A stretch of 64,000 nucleotides of DNA from Aptenodytes patagonicus (Eukaryota; Chordata; Aves; Sphenisciformes; Spheniscidae). Below are positions 13,719 to 27,805 of this stretch, piece by piece. How positions within the stretch are numbered: position 1 is the first letter of the stretch; the number at the start of each line of letters is the position of its first letter. The position numbers and the translations under genes were made by a program. A model generated the notes under the pieces. That model saw only the letters and a program-made list of their open reading frames with translations. It was not told the DNA's origin and ran no database searches. The stretch covers positions 17,673,028-17,737,027 of the forward strand of contig NC_134952.1 in assembly GCF_965638725.1 (NCBI RefSeq), written 5' to 3'.

Positions 13719-16700
13719 AAATTTACAAATATAAAAAATATTAATGACACACTGTATCTTTTTCACAAAATTTGGAAGAAAGTTTTAAGATCACATTTCC
13801 AGTTCTCAAAATGTTTTCATCACGTTCCTAGTTTGTAACATAAATTACCTAGAAATGAAAATATAGTTACTTCTTAGCAGGAATAAAAGAGGTCAAGTCA
13901 ATCTATTTTACATACAAACAAACAAAAAAATCCAGATCAAAATAAAACTCTCTCAGCTACAGTTCTTATAGACAACAAGTAATTTTGTTGTTTTTCACAA
14001 GATATTTTTCCCCTGCCTGCCTCCCATGAAACAGGGAGATCATTAATTCTACAGTCAGCAGCTGAAACCAGTTAGTCTGACCTCAGACGTTACTGATCAC
14101 ATCCCTTCCTGCTCAGTAAACCCCAAACTACGAAAGATATATCGCTTTTCCTTTCTTACTAGAAATTAACAAAGCAGTCAGGCCAGAACATTATTCCTAA
14201 TACAAACACATATTATTACTTACAAATACACCTCTGTGAGTATTTTGATCCAAAGTTCATGGCCCTATAAGGAAGAGAAGACAGAACATAGAAGCAGTAA
14301 TAAAAGCTACATACTACTTTAACCTATATGACTTTGCACAATCAAATTACAGTACCATGGATTTAATCAGTCATTTCTCACAGCATCACAGAAAAGACCA
14401 ATCCTCACTGTAGTTTAATTTAAAAGAAGCATGAAAAAGACACTTAGGAAATGTCTGTTCTCCTGGTCAAGATCAAGAGTACAAATCGGAAAAAGCAGTC
14501 TTGCTTCTCTGAAATGGTTAAACACTAAACAGCTGCTGATCTATAGACTTTACAGCACACTAATTCCACCAGCTCTCAGGGTCAGATGTAAGTCTGATGT
14601 AAGGACAGCCATTCAAACTGTAGGATCTGGGATCATTCTGGGCTGTGTAAAACGAGGACAATAATAAGCAAGAAAGAGAAGAAAGCAAGAAGGTCTCTAA
14701 TAAATAGTTTTCTGAAGGGATCGACTATGCAGTGCATTGCCGTCATGAATCAAACCCATCTATCATATGGTCACTCTGCAGCTTTCTATAAAGCTGAGGG
14801 ATTACATCTTTTGACTTCCAGTTTATTTAAGGCAGCGTGCTTGCATGGATCCAAGCTTGACATTGATTTCTCAGCAGCCTACGTGATATGGAGAGCCACT
14901 TCAGCTACAGCATTGTAAAATGATTTTTTGTCACATGGTATTTTACAAAATTCTCATGGAAGAACATGTGAGAGCTCTTTAAAATGCAAGATTCACCAAG
15001 AGGGAAACAGCGGTTAGCTCTGCAAAGGAAAAAAGGTCACATGACTGAACACATTATCTCATTATTCCCAGAAGCTAAAGAAGTAGCAAGAGGCAGAAAA
15101 CTGACAATAATTATATTGCCTGGAAACTGACAGCATGCATAAACCTACTGTATTAAGCCTTTATTCATTGTTTTACTTTCCAAAGCTCATTTTGGCATTA
15201 GCCCAGAAGTAACTGTGCAAGACACTGCTCTTCAGTTTAAGGAAAATTTGGGTAAATTTTTCTTCCACATACTATGATAATTAAAGTTTTGTATGGTTGT
15301 TCTCTCTATCCTGTGGCAACCTGAATTGCCATGATTTTTGACTGCAGTTTTCTTCCTTAGTAGGTTGTCAGTAATATAAGAAATGGAAAGTAGGCGTGCT
15401 TAAAGGAAGAGTAGTTCATCCTTTGCTGAAATTGTTCCATGTGCAACATAAGACTGCAGTTATGGCAGCTATTCCATCCTGAATGTCTGTTTATGTCAAA
15501 TCACAAGAGCATAGTGCAAGCAATCTAGAACCAGCAGGAATCTTTTACTGAACTAATTTTGGCATAACACTGAAAAATTATGAATCAGAGGTATATCTAA
15601 GAGGGAAAAATAAAGATTGGTGATGTTATAGAAAAAGTGTTAGGCACAGTATTGGCAGACTGGCACATATGTGTTCCTGTAATTATCTCAAAGGCCAGCA
15701 AATTTAAAAATTAACTTCCCTTTATTTAGGTACCAGATCCAGCTTGCACTATTACTGTTCCTTCAGAGACTTATTGTAGCACATTGCTGTTGGGTCCCCG
15801 GACTGAGGTGAGGAGCAGACTAGCCCAAGCGGCAGCCAAAGGAAAAAACAAGTTTGAAACTTCCCACATTTATTAAATCAGCATTGTTATTCTGCTGCCA
15901 TTTATTGCTTAGAGGTGCCTGGCAGTCTCAGTCACTTGAGTAAACATTATAACCTTGGTATAAACAGATTACAAATGCAATTAAAAGTCGGGAAAGGTGT
16001 TCTATCAAATTAACTGATTACCTATGATGATCCTTAATTTCTCAGGTTTTTGTGCAAGTTGGCATGCATTCACTTTATTTTGGATATCTAATTATTAATA
16101 TGGTACTGTATCATTTAATAACATTTCAAAGCCAGAAAGAGTATTAAGAATTGTAACACTTCTACAGCTACACCTACCACATATTGTATATTAACAGGTA
16201 AAATGTGTCATTTTTGGATTAATCATTTTTTCTCCTATAAATTTCAGGTATATAGTCTCCTTGAACTGATGTTAACAGCTTTGCATATTGCTCATTGAAC
16301 AGGATTTTAGTGTTATTTGGCCTCATAGTCAAGCTGAAGAAAAAAAAAAAGAGTAACTTTAGTGTCAGATATTTTCATAATTTCTACAATGTAACATAGA
16401 ATAACATATACTTGAGGTTTTTTATGGAGAATGTAAAAATGAGACCTTAGGAATCACAGACAAGAATTGTGTCCAGAATCTTTCAGAATCTGTATTCTCC
16501 ATGGTTCTTGAACTTCAGGTTACAGACCTCATGTATCTACTCATCCTGCTCAGGGAGACAACTTGCTTTCTTTTGCTTTCAGGGAAGTTACCTAAGTATG
16601 TACATGGTAAACGAACCAGCCCTATAAAGCAGGCTTTTTGCTTTTTTAAGGGACAGAACAGATATAAATCAGACATTCATTCAGCAAATCTAGAGTCCTG

Positions 16701-19700
16701 AAGCAGAGGTGAACGGAAAGAGACTTGAGGGACTCATAAAGACAGCAGCCAAGCAGGGGATATTGCTGATGCCATCTCCAGGTCAACCCATCCTCCCTGC
16801 AGCCTGCTCCCAAGCTGTCCCCTAGTAAGAGGGACAGAAGGCACAGCATGTGCTAGGTGTACACTGTCCTAATGGCTTGTACAGGAGACAAAGCAGTTTG
16901 AAAACAATGCCTCTTATAACCTACTGCCTAGCCAGCCCAAGTACTGCAGCACAGACACTGTTACTCCTTTCTGGCTTTGGTGGAATAAAACATGCAGAGT
17001 TCTTTTGCCAGGATAGCTACACCTGTGCAAAGAGCTTTGGTTTGTATATATTAAAGGTGTAATTGTTCTGCTGCTCAAACCTTTCTGGATGACTTTGGGT
17101 AACTCCAGTTAAAGGGACAAAGGATTATTTGTGCAGAATACAAAAGAGTCTATAGCAAGGATATGGTCGTCAGGTCCCTTACAAGTTCCCATTTCAAGTA
17201 CTGCATATCTCTGATTTACGAAATTTGCCAAAATTTGAGACTTTGAATAAATAAAGAGCAAGCAAAACTTTGCATTCAGGATGGTCTTCACCTAAAATTA
17301 GCATCTGCATTGCCCACACAGCAGCCTAGCTACAGAAGAGAGACGTGTAATACTTCCTTGAGAAATATACCATATCTACAGCTTACTTTTTTATATTTTT
17401 AGGGAAAGCTCTGAAAAGGAGAATTTCAGCATCAAAGACTTTCTGTCTTTGACTCCATGACAGGAGTACTGCATTCATTTTTCTCCTCCCTATACCTACA
17501 GTTTGTACTATGCAAGAACAAATAGATATTTATAGAGAGACTTTTTTTTTCCCTTTTTCCAGGAAGGAAGGAAGGAAAAGAACCAAGCAGACAACAAACA
17601 AACAAATGAACAACCTGAGAAATAATAGAGCAAAACGGCTTTGGTATTCCCTACTCTCTCTATTTGAATTTTTTACTATTATTATTTTAAATTCTCAGAG
17701 GAACTAGTATGATCAACATACCTAAATATCCAAACATGGTAAATCTCAAATTATGATCCAAGAACCTACTGGGAGGGAAAAGGGATGACCCCATTTAATA
17801 ACAAGGAAGAGGGAGTCACAATAGCATAGTCTCTCTATTAAACTCCAATCTAACCCATTAAACAGTTAAAAAAAATCCTTGCTCTGGCACCAGTTTAACT
17901 TTTATAGAGCATTCACTGTTAAGCTCTACTGTTTCAATGTTTTCTAATATGCTAGCAACTAAATATTTGGTTGCGTATTACTTGCACAATGCCCACAGGT
18001 TGTGAGGAATAAGAAAATATCTTAAATATTTTGTTATATATTTGTTTACTATTTTATTAAAATATGTTATCCTGATTAAATATTTTCAAGAAATTATTGC
18101 CTCCTTATCATACATGGAAGACTTTTTAAATTGTATTTTTAGGGGACAAAATTATTTTGGATTGTGCATGTCCAGCCTACCAGCAAAGCCAGTTAAAACT
18201 CCTGCTTTCTAATCCCATAAAATATAGCGTCTCCACACGGTCCTTAGCAACTTACACCTCTTGCTCTATAAGTACAGAAATATTGTTTATGCGTAAATGA
18301 AAAGCAATGAAGAATCATGACTAGGTGAAGAAGCAGGACCCCCTGGTGCCCCTCACTTATTCTGTGACCATGTGATAGACAGGCACAGCCTTGTTCAGAT
18401 TCTGAACAGCCTCCTTCTATTGTTGGCTGAATGGTGCCTATTAAGCCTTGCTAAAATCCCTGCCTTCCTATTCCGATGTTTTTTGAAATTTAGTGTAAAA
18501 CAATGCTGTCCATACATAAGCTTCCATGTATCTACCACAAGAAAGGCAAAAAACATTCCTTTCTTAAGCAAATTGAAGGAACAGTCATAAGCCTAGGGGG
18601 GGAAAATTCTTGTGGCGTAATGTGGATAAATCCTTTTTGTCTGGGGAGATTCTACAGGAGGTTTTACTCCATTAATCCCTCTTACTAGAAAAAGCAACCC
18701 CCCAATATCCACTCTTATCCATTCTTTCCTCCCTTCTCCTTTCGCAGGGTTCCTTAGTCCTAACTCTTTGCATAGCAAAGAAGAAAACACAAGTCAATGA
18801 GAAGACAAGTGATTTTGGAATCAGTGAAATAAAAGCCCTATCTCATGAAGCTCTACAGCAATGATCCGCAATCTTTGCCGGATTATGGCTAACAACACTG
18901 AAGAGCAAAGAGAGGCATGGAAATTCAGTGATTATAAGGAACCTGCTATTAACCTTACTGGTCTTGCTACCACGTGAACAATGTCAGTAATGTTGGTAAT
19001 AGTGGAAAAGGTTCATATAAACACTGTGTGGAGTATAAAGTAATAAAAAGGAATGCATAGAGTTGGAACGCAAGATGATAGATCTTCAAGACAGAGACAG
19101 AGATTATATATAGCATTTTGCTGCTGGGTGAATATAAGAAAACTAATACTTTTATCTACTGTGACTAAATGACTTTCTTATGTTGATTGTAATTTGGCAC
19201 AATATTTTTATTATGCAAACAAAAATGTTTATTCAGTATTTTTGTTCCCGTGTTTTATACTTAGCAGATTGTAAATGCATATTATCTTAATATTTCATGC
19301 AATCTTTGGATTGTCAACATTCAGATAAAGTGTATTTTTTAAAGAAAATGTAGACTGGAAAAGCATTTGGATCCTATGTCAATATATTAATCACTATCAC
19401 TGTCTTCCTCCTATGTCATGAAGGGGGGAAACCGCATCCTAAAGATGATTAATCTTTTGAAATAAAGAAGAAAAGCATTTTATAATTTTTTTCTCAACTA
19501 TTTCAGAATCAGTAATTAGCTCAAAAGACAAGTTTCAGCACTTCTTGGTAAAACAGATGGGAATTTTTCCATCTATGTTTCTTACAGAAAAACAAATTTG
19601 CTTTAGTCACAATTAAATTCCTCATTAGCTATTTGAGGTTTTTACTGCATTTTCCCTATTTCCTCTTTTTTTTAAAAAAAGGAAGAAAAAGGCATGCAGC

Positions 19701-22700
19701 AACTTTCCTCAGACTTACTTTGTCATTTTTTTCTTTTTTTTATATACACTTACACACCAAAAGCATTAGGTAGAAGTAAAGGAAGAGGACAGTTTTTTCC
19801 CTATCTGAAAGAACAGCTTTTGAAAGCTGTTTGATACAGTTTAATGTAATATACATAAAAATAATTTTTATTTTCTCTAACTTCACAAAATGGACTTCTA
19901 ATCTATTTACTTCTTTAAGTTAGCTTGAATCTCCTTGTTACAGACTTAGCTATAAGAAAAAAAAAATGGAAATTTCATTACATTAGTGTAAAAATAATCT
20001 AGACTGGCTAGTAATTTTGCCTTAAATCAAGCCTTCAGACATTACAAAGTATTAAATTACCTTTTTTTTAAAAAAATGAGCTTTTAAAAAACATCTGATT
20101 CTACTCATGGCTTTTCTTCCTCTCTTTCTTAAAATAGGCAGTGTTGTAATTCCTCCAAAAAAACAATTTGTTTTGGTAGATCAAGTTAACTACTGAACGT
20201 AATTGAATAAAGGAGATGTCCAACCCAGAACATCCACTGCTGCTCCATCGTGCATTTGAGATAAACAGTCAAATCTCCAAAATAAAACTTGAAACTTTTT
20301 GTGTCAATTTGTGTGCATGGATTCATCTCCCTTTTGAAATCTTTCAGTACTCCTGAGACTCTGCCATTATGTTTAAATTATTTAGAGAATGGCTGTTTAT
20401 ATGAATATTGGTGATTTTATTTTTGTAATAATAACAGAACCACCCTGGCTAAAGGATCTGATAAAGTCCTTGTCAAAGACTTCTGTCTCAGGCTTGGACT
20501 TCTAAGACACCTTTGAAGAAAGCTTCTTGCTTTGGTTCTGTCTAACTTACAGATAATGAGTGAACCTTCAGTCATGAATTATTGCTTTGAAATACAGTAT
20601 ATTCCTCCTAGGTTATATAAATTAAGTTCCCACTTCACACTTAACTCAGCATCTCTGATCCTGCTTTGTTTGCCTCCCCCCAAACTTTTACTGCCACATG
20701 ATATAAAAATTACTGTCTTGGGGTTTTTTAACTGATAAGTACATGCCTACAGGGTGACGTTTAGGTGGATCTGATCATTAGCAGATTAGATCTGTAGTTT
20801 CCTTATGCTGCATGGCAGCATACTAGAGCACACACAGAATGAAAGCTCATTTGAGTCATCAGTAACTGAAGAAGTAACAAGGCAATGAAAAATTTGAGTT
20901 TCCCATAAAGTGACAGTATCCAAGTAGGATTTAACTTCTCTGAATCATTTCAAGAATGATCTAGAATCAAAACTGTGTCCATGCAAATATTACAAAGTAC
21001 ACCTAGAAGAAAAAATACATGGCGGATGGAGTAATGAAGCCCTGTAGGTCTCTAAGAAACAAAGTCCAAGATGAACATCTATCCATCACCAGTCCCATCC
21101 TTTTCCACCAAGCAGTTTTAGAAAAGGTTAGTCTGGAGCAAGGTAGGGAGTTGCTGTTGTACACTATGAAAAGAATTTGGGGCTAGCTGATCATTAAACC
21201 GAAGAGCTATTGGTGGTGCCTCCTACACTCCTCTAATTCATTGCATCTGCAGACTCACTCATCCTGCCTTCACACTAGCACTCTATTCACCTGCAGAGGT
21301 GCTGAGCAAGATTTTCAGATCGTTAAGTTAAAGGCCGTTTGGAAATGTGGTTTTGTCACTTCAGCAATTTCATTTCCATTCATATGCTTTAGGGATCTCA
21401 GTTTGAGGGGGAATACAGGCTTAGAGGGCTGTGCTAGAGGGCAATTTAAGCCTCATAGAACAGGCTATAATTTACATTTATCTGTGTCTGACAAGGCTGT
21501 GTATGACAGGGGCAAGGAAATGTTGCTGCCTGTCTCTCAGGCTATTGGTAACAGGAGTGACGGTTAAAGAAGTACTAACAAAGTAACAGAGCAGCTCCCA
21601 GCCTTAAGGACTAGATGCAGAGAACTTAGGCACACTTTACCTGTGATCTAATCATCTGAAGTGAAAAAGTTCTCTTCATGACTGTAAGCCATCATTTGTA
21701 ACACCAGCAACAGCAGAACCATTTAATGGAGAAATGCAAGAAGATCTGCTAAATAATGGATTTGCTAACTACTGCAGCTTTTCTTGTCTTCTTTTTTCTG
21801 AATCCTATCCCCTGCCCTCAGAAGAACATCCAGTTCAACCAGTAATAGAGGACAAGACATGCTACCCAAATACAATACAGCTGTTTGCTCCATGGGCACA
21901 GCAGACATGCTGCTGCAGTCAGAAACTGCAAGACCGGCAATAACATACTGCAGCAACAGAAATAACATAGAAATGCCTCACCCACTCAAACTGATCAGTT
22001 TGACTGACTAGTCTACAAGCCTCAATGGTCTAAAAGTTCTCCCATGGAGATCTTCAATATAATAGCTGTCTGTGCTCCCAACTCTTAAGTGTCTGCCCGC
22101 ACACCAATGACATAAGGGTACTGCCTACCATTCTTGGACATACAGCAGGTTTTCTCTGAAAAGAGAAAAACAGTACTGATTTCACATCGGAGGTGATGTT
22201 ACATCACATCAGCATTTCAGTTTCCCTCTCCTCAGCAGACAGAGCCAGAAACACATTTCCGTGCTGCTGATTCCCCCCTCCTTGCTCAGCTCTGCCCAGC
22301 ACTCCACGAGGTGAGAACAGAACCACGAGAAGGAAGTAATTGAAGGGGACAGCATTGAAGAGGCACACCTGAAAGCCACTGTTCATAGGGTCCATGCTGA
22401 TGTGCTCGAGGAGAGTCAGCAAGAAACATCTCAAATAGTTTAAAGACTGAAAAGACTCAGATTAAAAAAAAATTCCAGTTTTTCAAGGGCCAGGGCTGGT
22501 TCATAGGCTGTGACTCCCGCCTTAGCTGAGAGTCAATCTCTGCCTGTTTGAGCTGACAGTCTACAGGCAATGGAGATATTGTGCTCCCCCTTATGTGGCA
22601 CGTACTTTGAACCTGTGTTTCGTATCTGCACTTTTTTTGTTCCTCCAGAGGTAGGAAAAAAAAAGAGAGCCATTCCTAACAAACAGTTCACAATTAGAGA

Positions 22701-23319
22701 AATGGGTGGTGGCGTGGGAATTCCCCATTTTCAAGTTACGATCTGAATGAAAACTTCAGTGCTGCCAATTTATTTTGCTTTTTTTCCCCTGTATATGTGT
22801 GTCTAATGTACTACATATTAATGGAAATACTGGCTTTTTAGTCCTTACTCCAGCCAGCTACAAATCATGTGGCTGACAGTTAAATGGCCAATCTGAAGAT
22901 CCTGTCTGACGTTGCTGTGGCTTTGGTATGCCCCAGGATGTAGGTCACTGTTAGTGCACAGCCTTTCTCATATCCTTTGCTCCCATGATGCATTTAGATG
23001 ATGGTGCATTAATGTGACACTCTTTCAAAATAGAAGTCAAGAGACATAAAATCTGTTTCCCATATAAATGATTTTTAATCTGTAATTTCCATGACTCTTG
23101 ACATCTGCCATCAAATGAATATATCTTCTTGTTTTATCCTCAAGAGAAAGGCAGATTGCGGCTATCTCCACTGCCAGCACTCCTGTCACCATCTTTAAAT
23201 AGCTTTATTCCTGGTTTCCAGAGGTGCAAAAGAGACTCCTGAAGAGCAGACCATTGTGGGGTTTTTGCATAAGAAACACTGGAATGAAGAAAGCTCCTAG
23301 GATTAGCAAGCCTTGCCCG
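13719..23319. other. Gene-free intergenic stretch
   Basis: A+T-rich DNA with no supported exon on either strand. The longest open frame is 108 codons (21,241-21,567) and resembles no protein I know. Short simple repeats occur, such as GGAA units near 17,562-17,580 and poly(A)/poly(T) runs. A possible very old CR1 trace near 14,070-14,130 is too weak to annotate. Confidence 0.65.
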
Positions 23320-23490
23320 TCATGTCACACATGGTCACATCATGCAATACTTATAAATTTAACGAGCTCCATCTTGAAAATAGGGCAGTATTTTGCCCTT
23401 CTCTAATCCCACTGAGAAGGCTGTTCCAAAACCTCATAGATCTAATGACAAGAGCCTTATTCTAATTTCTAGGTTGAACCTGTGTCAGTT
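23320..23490 (-). mobile_element. Ancient CR1 LINE fragment (ORF2 end)
   Basis: On the plus strand the segment shows the antisense CR1 landmarks 'acgagctccatctt', 'gaaggctgttccaaaacctc' and 'cttattctaatttctaggttgaacctg' in the order seen in CR1 elements. The same block occurs in the better-preserved copy at 50,700-50,770. The 3' end is not clearly preserved. It is diverged and old. Confidence 0.6.
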
Positions 23491-26400
23491 CAGTAACAAG
23501 ATGTAAAAATGCAAAAAATGTAAGAACTAGAGTACTACATCAAAAATAAAATCCATCTGTCTTGGCATCTTATTTCCAACAGTGGACAGTATAGGACATT
23601 TTGGGAAAGAATTTAAGAATCAAGTACTAGAAGAGCAAGGAAGAGCTATACTAACTGTGACAGAAACAGGCACACTAACTTGAAACACGCATTGCCAACT
23701 GTAACTGAAATGAAAATTAACTGAATATTTTCTTTGGTCCTATTCCTTTCTAATCAGTCTGAGCCTCTGAGAGGCATTTTAGGGAAGAAGATTACAGGTG
23801 CATTATTATTAATTTTTTTTAACTGTTTCTAAGTAGAGTAAATAGCTCAGGTTGAACCTTGACCTACGATGCCTGTACTCCTGCCATATCTGGGTTAATT
23901 TAAAACTAGTCTGTATTCCAGTCTGAAATATCTGGCTGGATTGGATGACAGTGGAGGTCACTAAACCGTATTCAGGGTTAGGACCTATAGGGACTTCAGG
24001 ATTTTGTACAGGTAGAAGTATACCTTTTTTAAGATGTTTCAGTTTGGCATGTCTAAAGTTAGTGCCACTGGCTAAAAAGAATCACAGATGTGACACTAAT
24101 GCTGCCAGAATCTGTTTTGAAACTTGTAAGATCAACTTTCTGTATCTTACACTAGTTAATTTGACAAGAAACATCTGATTAGCCAAAAATTTGTAAGTGA
24201 AATCTTTAATTTTCCAACACTAATTTTTCAATGAATGGAAGACAATTTAGCTTTCAAATAACGATTCCAAACAGCTACACAGACAGGGCTCTTGATATGG
24301 TAAGATCGATTGTGGTGAGTAGCAACAAATTGGACATTTTGTAGTTTCATTTTCACTGCATTTGCCATTAAACATTTCACAACTTCAGGTTATTAAGCTA
24401 GTAGCGGTGGAGAACATTCTTCTAAGAGCACTAACAACTCAAAATGCCAGTTTCATCACCAATGCAAGCACTGAAGCATTGATAGCTACATTCAGAGTCT
24501 TTCCCCATGTGATATTTCATACTGGTTATGACAAGTTATCTGAGAGTCTTCTGAAAAGTGGGAAGAACTGAAGGGAGGCTGAACTTCATCACTTACACTC
24601 CTTAAAATAAAAGAGGGAGAGGGATGCAGAGAAGCAGAGGTAACTGGGCAACAGTAAGAAACATAATGGGGAGGCTGCTATTATTAAAATAAGCCTGGAT
24701 ATAACCGAGAACATAGAGGGTGGTAGAAGGCTGTGGTGGAAAATTGTAGAGGTGGATTTGTCTTCCAGCTCCAGAATGATCCTAGACTTTATCTTCCATT
24801 TTCCACATCCCTCCCCACTAGCCAATTAACTTTATAGGTCACGGTGTCCCAATCTTGGTCATTATCTTCTCTTTCTCACCCAGTCCTTCCACTAAGTCCT
24901 CCTTATACCTCTAGCTTCCCCACAGAAATTATAACTGCTTGGGGTAACAGAAGATGCTGACAGTGAAAAGAACAACATTTTTAATTCCTGCAGTGATATT
25001 ACAGGTATTCCACCTCCTGGTATGAGCAGAAAGATGTAGAATTCAAACCCATTTGTTTCCCCTGAGTTCAATGAGACCACATTATAAGTTTTATTCCAAA
25101 TCACAACTTATGCCACCAATAAGCACCTGATAGTCTTCTACTATTCATTTTGTATGGTTGGAGAAGCTTCCCATCAAAATGGTGGACTATTCTGCTCACA
25201 TATGAAACACAGATAGTGTAATTCATTACACACATTTGGGAGGTCTGCATTACTACAAGGAGGGGTGGTTTCTGCAGTTAGCAACACGAGATAGCCTTGT
25301 TTGTTCAGGAAATACAAATCAGGGGTTAAAACATTGTCTGTTCTGATTGGAACAGGTACATTGTTTTTATCACCTGGCTGAGAATTTCCACTGTATTGGA
25401 GATTGACCCAGTTAGTTGATTTTTTTCATGAATGCATAGAGAACGTGTGGAGTCTTGCTTCCCTTAACCCAGAAAGAATCAAGCAAGAGAGGAAAATACT
25501 TTGTTAATATTCATGCCTGCTTTGGCTAATTCTTAACTCAAGATTCACCTCTCTCAAGCTTTTTTTCCCCTCTTGGTCATAAATCCACGATTTGCATCTT
25601 TACCTAGAATGTTGATCTTTCTGTACGATGTTGATACCCTCACAAAACCTGCTAATTAGTGCTAGTACAACCCTAGGTTTGCTCTGTTACTCAACAAGAA
25701 AACAGGGGTGTTGCACAGCTCTGCTTCTTGCCATATACTGGTGTTCTGGGCTCATATTTTTACCTTCAATTTGAAGAATAAGAGTAACCCCCCCTCTTCC
25801 TCATGTCCATGTTTGCCCTTCTCATTTCACTCATTCGTTTTATCCCAGTCTTCTGTATCACCATCATCCTCCAGTACTGCTCCCACTTGTTCTCCATTAG
25901 AATAAACTGTGCTCTAAAGCCCTAGCATGAGCTCACCCACACCAGAGACCCTCTTTTGTTAACAGTTCCACTTTGCTTAGCAATCCAAAGCAACCTATAA
26001 TCATAGTGGCTGGAATCATGCCTCACATAAAATGTTTTTGATTGAGATCTCAAAAAAAAATTAATAGGACAAAGAATAATAAGTTTAACAATGAGCAAGT
26101 GGAACAAAACTACTTAAGATCAATCCCCCTTTTTTCCTGCTGAACTTCAAAATTACCCTGTAAATGCCACCCTCAGTGAAAAATCATTATAGGAAAAAAA
26201 ACCCCTAAACATTAAGAATTTTCCTAATCATGACATGTTTAGCTACATTCAGAGTCTCTGCATGAAATCCACAGAATGCAGCCATGCACAAAGCAATTGC
26301 TCTGTTTTTGTCTGTTCCCTGTTGACTACAGTTCAGGTGAAATTAATGCATTAAACGATGGAATGTAACTCAAATTTGCTACAGCTTTTAGAAAGTCTTA

Positions 26401-27625
26401 ATCCTGAAGGTGCTTACCTAAGTAATTTTGTTGCAGCAGTTGTACCTAGTATCTCTTTCTGAATAGAAAGTATTGACTTAAACCACTTAACAGCTGAGAA
26501 ACCAGAAGTTAGAGAAACAGGAGGTGTATCCCCTTATCTGAAGTCCAGCGTTTTTGGCAAGTTACTAACTAAAAGCGCAAGGGTTAAGGAGAAGATGTTA
26601 ATTTGAAAATTCAGCCCCTGCTGGAAATGAATAGTGGGCAGTTCGAGAGTGACAATTCCTGTTTTGTTCCAATTTAAACAGTATTTCAAAAGGTATCAGA
26701 CCCTCATGAAAGAATTAACTATTACCTTGTCTGAAAATTCAACTCTTACTCTTTTAAAAAAAGATACATTTATCCACCTCTGTGGCTTTGAATTTACATA
26801 TTTATTTAACCCTGGTGACCAGCTGCCACAGAAGTCATGTACCTGGGTACGCTGCAGTGCTGCCCGGGAGCCTGCACGCACCGCCCTACCTGCGGCCCTG
26901 TGCTGGGTGTACCCAGCGCCCGGAGAGCAGCCTACGGCGAGAGCCCGTAAGCTGTCCCCGTCCCTTCAAACAGCATTTTATACCACCTGATGACTATAAG
27001 GGCAAACACTGCTTTGCCCTTCCTAATAAACACCAAGAAAAAAACGTTTTAAGTGAATACATGATGGCATGCCACCTAAACAGTTCTTACATCATTAACA
27101 ACATATCCTTCCCCTGCCCCCCCCATATATCATCCACATGATCGTCATGCTTTTTTTTCTACAGCATTCAAGTTGTTTGTATGCTAAGCATGACTCTTTA
27201 TATCTACCAGCACAATGAAGACAAAACCCCTCTACAGAAGGAACACGGTGCGTGCCTGCAGTCACATCAGACAAGTCTTTCAACCCACCCCGTGGCAAGG
27301 TGGCAAAAGCTCAATGCAAACTTACCTTTTTTACTCCCTTTTCCTCACAAGCTGGTTCTTTTCTGATCCTTGCCCATGATATTTTTTCCTGCTTGCCCTC
27401 ATAAGAGGCGGCACGGAGCTGTGAGTCGCAGGGGCTGCCTGGTGCCCTGTGAGGGAGGAAGCCAGGAACTGCCCTGGGCCGGTCAGAACCCATTCCGTCC
27501 AGCTCAGACACCTCTGGGGATGAACCCGTGGTGCACCAAAACCACGGCAAGTTGGGGAAGCACAGGGTGCCCTGGCTGAAACTTATTTAAGAAAGACACT
27601 GGTAGCAGCTTGGGGACACCCTTGC

Positions 27626-27644
27626 GGGGGGGGGGGGGGGGGGG
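27626..27644 (+). repeat. Poly(G) run, 19 bases
   Basis: Nineteen uninterrupted G residues follow CTTGC. Such a run can fold into G-quadruplex structures and is often mis-sized in assemblies, so its length should be treated as approximate. Confidence 0.9.
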
Positions 27645-27683
27645 TTGTTGCGTGCCAAAAGGGGGTACGTGCATTTATGGAGG

Positions 27684-27805
27684 GGGCTGCTGCCTGTGGG
27701 ATGCCCCTGAGGGACTGTGGCCACAGGGGCACCCCCGAGGGGACCGCAGATGCCCCACACCGCGGCAGCAGCCACAGCCCCTCAGGGATGTCCCACACTG
27801 GGGCA
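27684..27805. repeat. Imperfect inverted repeat, about 23-bp core arms
   Basis: The arm at 27,698-27,720 and the arm at 27,772-27,794 match as reverse complements at about 19 of 23 positions, including CCCTGAGGG and CTGTGG. They are separated by a roughly 50-base G+C-rich loop. Weaker pairing continues outward (CTGCTGCC against GGCAGGAG). The stem could be a relic of an inverted duplication or an RNA hairpin; nothing in the sequence decides between these. Confidence 0.6.

Noticed and set aside
14041-14140. Possible CR1 trace around 'gttagtctgacctcag'
   Set aside because: Only one weak motif; insufficient to separate it from chance.
26634-27141. Two overlapping plus-strand frames of about 118 codons
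   Set aside because: Different phases over the same G+C-rich patch, no splice context, no similarity recognised.
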